Source: Polynucleobacter sp. MG-6-Vaara-E2 (GTDB lineage: Bacteria > Pseudomonadota > Gammaproteobacteria > Burkholderiales > Burkholderiaceae). Taken from it: a stretch of DNA of 64,000 bases. The position numbers and the translations under genes were made by a program. The stretch lies in contig NZ_CP061303.1 in assembly GCF_018687695.1 (NCBI RefSeq), positions 248,001 to 312,000 on the forward strand. Reading direction: 5' to 3'. Positions 63,865 to 64,000 of this stretch are shown one piece after another; the first letter of the stretch is position 1; the number at the start of each line of letters is the position of its first letter. Below the pieces are notes generated by a model, which saw only the letters and a list, made by a program, of their open reading frames with translations, did not search any database and had not been told where the DNA came from.

Positions 63865-64000
63865 TGGGTCAATTTTCCTCGGCTGAGTCTCACATTAGTG
63901 ATTACTCAAATCGTTTGCAAGCAATACTTTCAGCTACAGATTGGTCGGCTGTAGCCAAATTAGCCCAAGAAATGATGAAATGCTGGAGAAGCCAACGGCA
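63864..64000 (+). CDS. GmhA-like phosphoheptose isomerase, N-terminal fragment
   Basis: Only the first 45 codons are inside the window. They read SHISDYSNRLQAIL, then DWSAVAKLAQEMMKCWRS. This is the helical N-terminus of SIS-domain sedoheptulose-7-phosphate isomerases, which feed ADP- or GDP-heptose synthesis. The ATG overlaps the epimerase stop (TGATG). The glycine-rich SIS core lies beyond the window, so the call rests on a short stretch. Confidence 0.65.
   Translation, partial: MGQFSSAESHISDYSNRLQAILSATDWSAVAKLAQEMMKCWRSQR

Overview
The window looks like a chromosomal segment of a streamlined freshwater betaproteobacterium, most likely Polynucleobacter (Burkholderiales). This is inferred from protein character, from a RibB whose C-terminal GTP cyclohydrolase II half is degenerate, and from gene neighbourhoods such as exbB-exbD-lpxK-Trm112-kdsB-adk and the Tol-Pal run. 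No rRNA, tRNA, IS element, phage or CRISPR array was recognised. Genes are densely packed with many 1-8 bp overlaps, and several starts are TTG or GTG.

Layout. 1-3.9 kb: the end of a dTDP-L-rhamnose operon (rfbB-D-A-C) followed by heptosyltransferase waaC. 3.9-12.6 kb: tolC, uppP, a DUF2721 protein, a stand-alone UDP-glucuronate decarboxylase, trmB, gabD, and nusB-ribH-ribB on the minus strand. 12.7-16.2 kb: four minor-pilin-like genes leading into ribD-ribE. 16.2-21.6 kb: queC and cpoB-pal-tolB-tolA-tolR-tolQ on the minus strand. 21.7-28.3 kb: glyA-nrdR, then a minus-strand envelope run (a GDP-mannose dehydratase paralogue, adk, kdsB, a 58-residue Trm112-like gene, lpxK, exbD, exbB). 28.6-36.5 kb: xseA, a YefM/YoeB toxin-antitoxin pair, murB, yajQ, xerD, plsY, a MAPEG protein, folE, a small lipoprotein, a high-potential iron-sulfur protein, an HPP membrane protein and a possible 48-residue ORF.

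From 36.6 kb to the end lies a surface-polysaccharide island that is visibly richer in A/T. It begins with GDP-L-fucose genes (manC-gmd-fcl). Two large GT-C-like membrane proteins and polyprenyl-phosphate-type family-2 glycosyltransferases follow. Next come CDP-sugar genes rfbF-G-H, converging on a minus-strand operon that encodes a GT-C-like protein, a PQQ-type sugar dehydrogenase, a paratose/abequose-type synthase, a CDP-paratose 2-epimerase (tyvelose) and a DPM-like glycosyltransferase. The island continues with GtrA, an O-antigen ligase/polymerase, a Wzz-like protein carrying twelve Asn-Thr repeats, a DegT aminotransferase, an ATP-grasp/HAD fusion, an epimerase and the start of a GmhA-like isomerase.

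Together the genes can supply dTDP-rhamnose, GDP-fucose, CDP-3,6-dideoxyhexose and UDP-xylose donors. They also encode undecaprenyl-phosphate recycling (uppP), LPS core and lipid A steps (waaC, kdsB, lpxK) and outer-membrane tethering (Tol-Pal). The most unusual elements are the coupled tyvelose/polyprenyl-phosphate/GT-C operon, the hexanucleotide repeat in the Wzz-like gene, the ATP-grasp/HAD fusion and the minor pilins without leader peptides.
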